Source of the DNA: Lingula anatina
Taxonomy: Eukaryota; Brachiopoda; Lingulata; Lingulida; Lingulidae
DNA: 64,000 bases
Assembly (NCBI RefSeq): GCF_001039355.2
Contig: NW_019775269.1
Location: forward strand, 275,707 to 339,706
Direction of reading: 5' to 3'
This document shows positions 62,071 through 64,000 of the stretch, one piece after another (the first letter of the stretch is position 1; every line of letters starts with the position of its first letter). The position numbers and the translations under genes are program-made. Below the pieces are notes generated by a model that made no database searches, was not told the DNA's origin, and saw only the letters and a list, made by a program, of their open reading frames with translations.

Positions 62071-63972
62071 ATGGAAAGCAAGTCGAATAATTTAACACAG
62101 AGCACTTCTTTTATCGCGGGGAGTTCGGAAAAGACTCCGTTGTTGAAGCCAACATGTGACGACGGGGCGGCGGAGGGTCCCGAAAAAATTTCGAACGGCC
62201 GCGGAGGATGGCGGGCGGTAACCATTATAATGGTTTTGGATTTTCTGCAGCACGTGGCGTACTTCACCGTGGTCACAAATATGGCTAGTCTGTGGTACGT
62301 TGAATTCAAACAAACAGACGTGGAATCTTTGAGCTACAGAATGATTTTTATTGGTAAGTAATCTTATTTTTTCACGTACATTGTTTGTGTATTTTTATTG
62401 TTCTAATTCTAAATAAGACTGGACAATAAGCAAGGAATTAAACGTTCAAATACAAAAATTTAACAATAACATTCCAGGTGTTTGTCATTGCATGTCATTA
62501 GTGGGAGGAATCATGGCAGACGTCTTTGTGGACAAGAAGAAAATGCTAGCCGTAGGATTTACTGCCTATCTTACAGGTCAGTTGCATTGGTCCCATGGAG
62601 ATAGTAAATTACCAAATAGAGAGTAAATTACCAAAAAGCAGTGTACGAAGGAGTTAATTAAAAACTAGCTGTAAAGTTGATTTTGAAACACGTGTATTTA
62701 CTCCATCTTCATCTACTCGTATTAGATATTAGCCAATTTAGTATACGTCCTCGCACACCAGCATTCTATATTTTAAAACCCCCACACTAATCATTGCTTC
62801 TTGTTTACATCTCCTTTCATCAAGCCCCCACACAAGTGACCCCTTATAACAGGCCCTGTGATTAATCGATGTGGTCCTGATCGACTCTTGGTCGAATTTA
62901 AATGCAGCCTCCCTCAATTATATATATATGTGTATTTTTGCTTTTAAAATGCCACAATGTGCCGCCTTCTGATATGAGAATGACAGAATTGATTTTTTTT
63001 TGTGCAGGCGCAAGTTTATTGGAGGCAGCAGCTGCAGCAAAACAGGTTAGTACACATGTAGTTCGCATATGTATGTGTCAGAATTGGAGACGCGTTTTTT
63101 TCCTCAGATTATTTAATTATCACATCTAGAAAATTGTACGTATATACACATGAAAATGAATGCTAATTATTTAAATATAAAGCAAGTTTCATTATTGGCT
63201 TGATTTTGGCTGTTTAAAAAACATTTACTTTGAAAGCTGTGACCTCTATTGCAGAAAATACATGTACATGTAGATCTATGCAAATTACAGAATTTCTCAA
63301 CACTTGCAATCATGATGCAAATATACAACTTAGTTTGCTTATCAGCTGAATAACTAGGCCGAAAATGTTATCTGTGATAATGTCGTACTATGATAGAACT
63401 GATATTAGTGATTTAAATCGGGATATTTCTCATTGAAATATATTCAACACCCTGAGGAATAACTGTAAAACCTTAACCGAATGCGAACAGGTTTTTGTTA
63501 AGGGGGGGGGGGGGGGGGGGGGGCACAAGGATGCATTGATTATAAAAAATAGACAAGGACAAGTTCACTATAATGTAGGCTAAAGGACATGGGGATGAAA
63601 AATCGGGGCAAGAGAAAAGGGACATGGTCGTGCCTGTCCACTTTGCCCTCCTTTGATCCGCCGTTGCGCATACATGTACATGTAGTTGACTTAACTTTGT
63701 CGGCCATCCGAGTTAAACTCCCTAACTATTCAGGCCAGTAAGAGCCCCCTGTCACTTAAGTCACCCTGCCTATCTGTCTGTCTGTCTGTCTGTCTGTCCA
63801 CATGTCTTTTTGACATTGTGTATCTGTTCTTGACTCAGTGTATCAATGAAATGCATATTACAGTGGCCTGTACGAGAAAACGTCGCTGTTGCCGCCTTAG
63901 CATTATGTGTGATCGGGGAAGCCTGTATCTCTCCCAATTTGGCTGTCCTGGGCGTCACGCAGTTATCCAAAT
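62071..63972 (+). CDS. 5' part of a POT/SLC15-like proton-coupled transporter
   Basis: Four exons: 62071-62353, 62478-62576, 63008-63045 and 63864-63972. Phases agree, donors are GTAAGT, GTCAGT, GTTAGT and GTGAGC, and the gene runs off the right edge. The start is the ATG at 62071. A polar N-terminus of about 50 residues ends in the acidic cluster CDDGAAEGPEK. The first membrane segment follows (AVTIIMVLDFLQHVAYFTVV). Exon 2 encodes a second segment with GGIMADVFVDKKKMLAVGF, the pattern of the POT/PTR-family motif between helices 2 and 3 (GG-x-LAD-x-x-LG-x-x-K). Exon 4 encodes another helix, including GEACISPNLAVLGVTQL, which matches the family's G-x-G-I-x-P-N-x-x-x-x-G-x-x-Q motif. Membrane uptake of peptides or similar solutes is the family role; substrate and location are not decided. 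Confidence 0.75.
63502..63523. repeat. Poly-G tract (22 G) in the transporter intron 3
   Basis: A homopolymer G run on the plus strand, potentially G-quadruplex forming. Confidence 0.95.
63773..63798. repeat. (TCTG)n microsatellite
   Basis: About six tetranucleotide units, 65 bp before the transporter exon 4. Confidence 0.95.
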
Positions 63973-64000
63973 GTGAGCACAACTGTGAATTATTCATGCA

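Overview
The window is eukaryotic nuclear DNA. Coding exons are short, phase-consistent and bounded by GT/AG sites, introns are AT-rich, and there are many microsatellites and small terminal-inverted-repeat (TIR) elements. It is most likely from a marine invertebrate (mollusc, brachiopod or lancelet-like); the species cannot be fixed from the sequence.

Layout. (1) 1-2321, plus strand: the last three recognisable exons of a single-pass membrane protein with a cysteine-rich ephrin-receptor-like (GCC2/GCC3) module. (2) 2346-52526, plus strand: a tandem array of nine phytanoyl-CoA dioxygenase (PhyH) family loci, labelled here PhyH-1 to PhyH-9. Each follows the same seven-exon plan (34/79/193/92/91/282/120 nt), giving a 296-residue Fe(II)/2-oxoglutarate oxygenase. 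PhyH-4, -5, -7, -8 and -9 read intact. PhyH-1 and PhyH-3 share a replaced C-terminus; in PhyH-1 the tail also ends inside a transposon, and PhyH-3 has an extra base in exon 3. PhyH-2 has a 7-bp deletion in exon 5. PhyH-6 is only an exon-5 stub plus a broken exon 6. An orphan exon-7 relic lies between PhyH-8 and PhyH-9. PhyH-9 is the most diverged copy and lacks the repetitive flanks. (3) 53192-60977, minus strand: an eight-exon gene whose joined frame is exactly 516 codons; it encodes a charged, partly coiled-coil protein with a tandem octapeptide repeat and no confident family. (4) 62071 to the right edge, plus strand: the first four exons of a POT/SLC15-like proton-coupled transporter, divergent from gene 3.

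The array has been shaped by duplication, gene conversion and small deletions. Pieces of the upstream membrane-protein gene (two copies of its cysteine-rich exon and one tail-exon fragment) were carried along. Several DNA elements can be delimited exactly because paralogous copies give the empty site: a 604-bp element in PhyH-1 exon 7, a 1.48-kb Tc1 fold-back in PhyH-2 intron 4, 214-bp and 224-bp elements downstream of PhyH-4, and a 333-bp palindrome upstream of PhyH-5.

The PhyH copies keep identical metal- and 2-oxoglutarate-binding residues. They differ mainly at positions just after the HxD motif and at the C-terminus, which looks like substrate-pocket diversification in an expanding oxygenase family. 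No neighbouring gene in the window shows the substrate.
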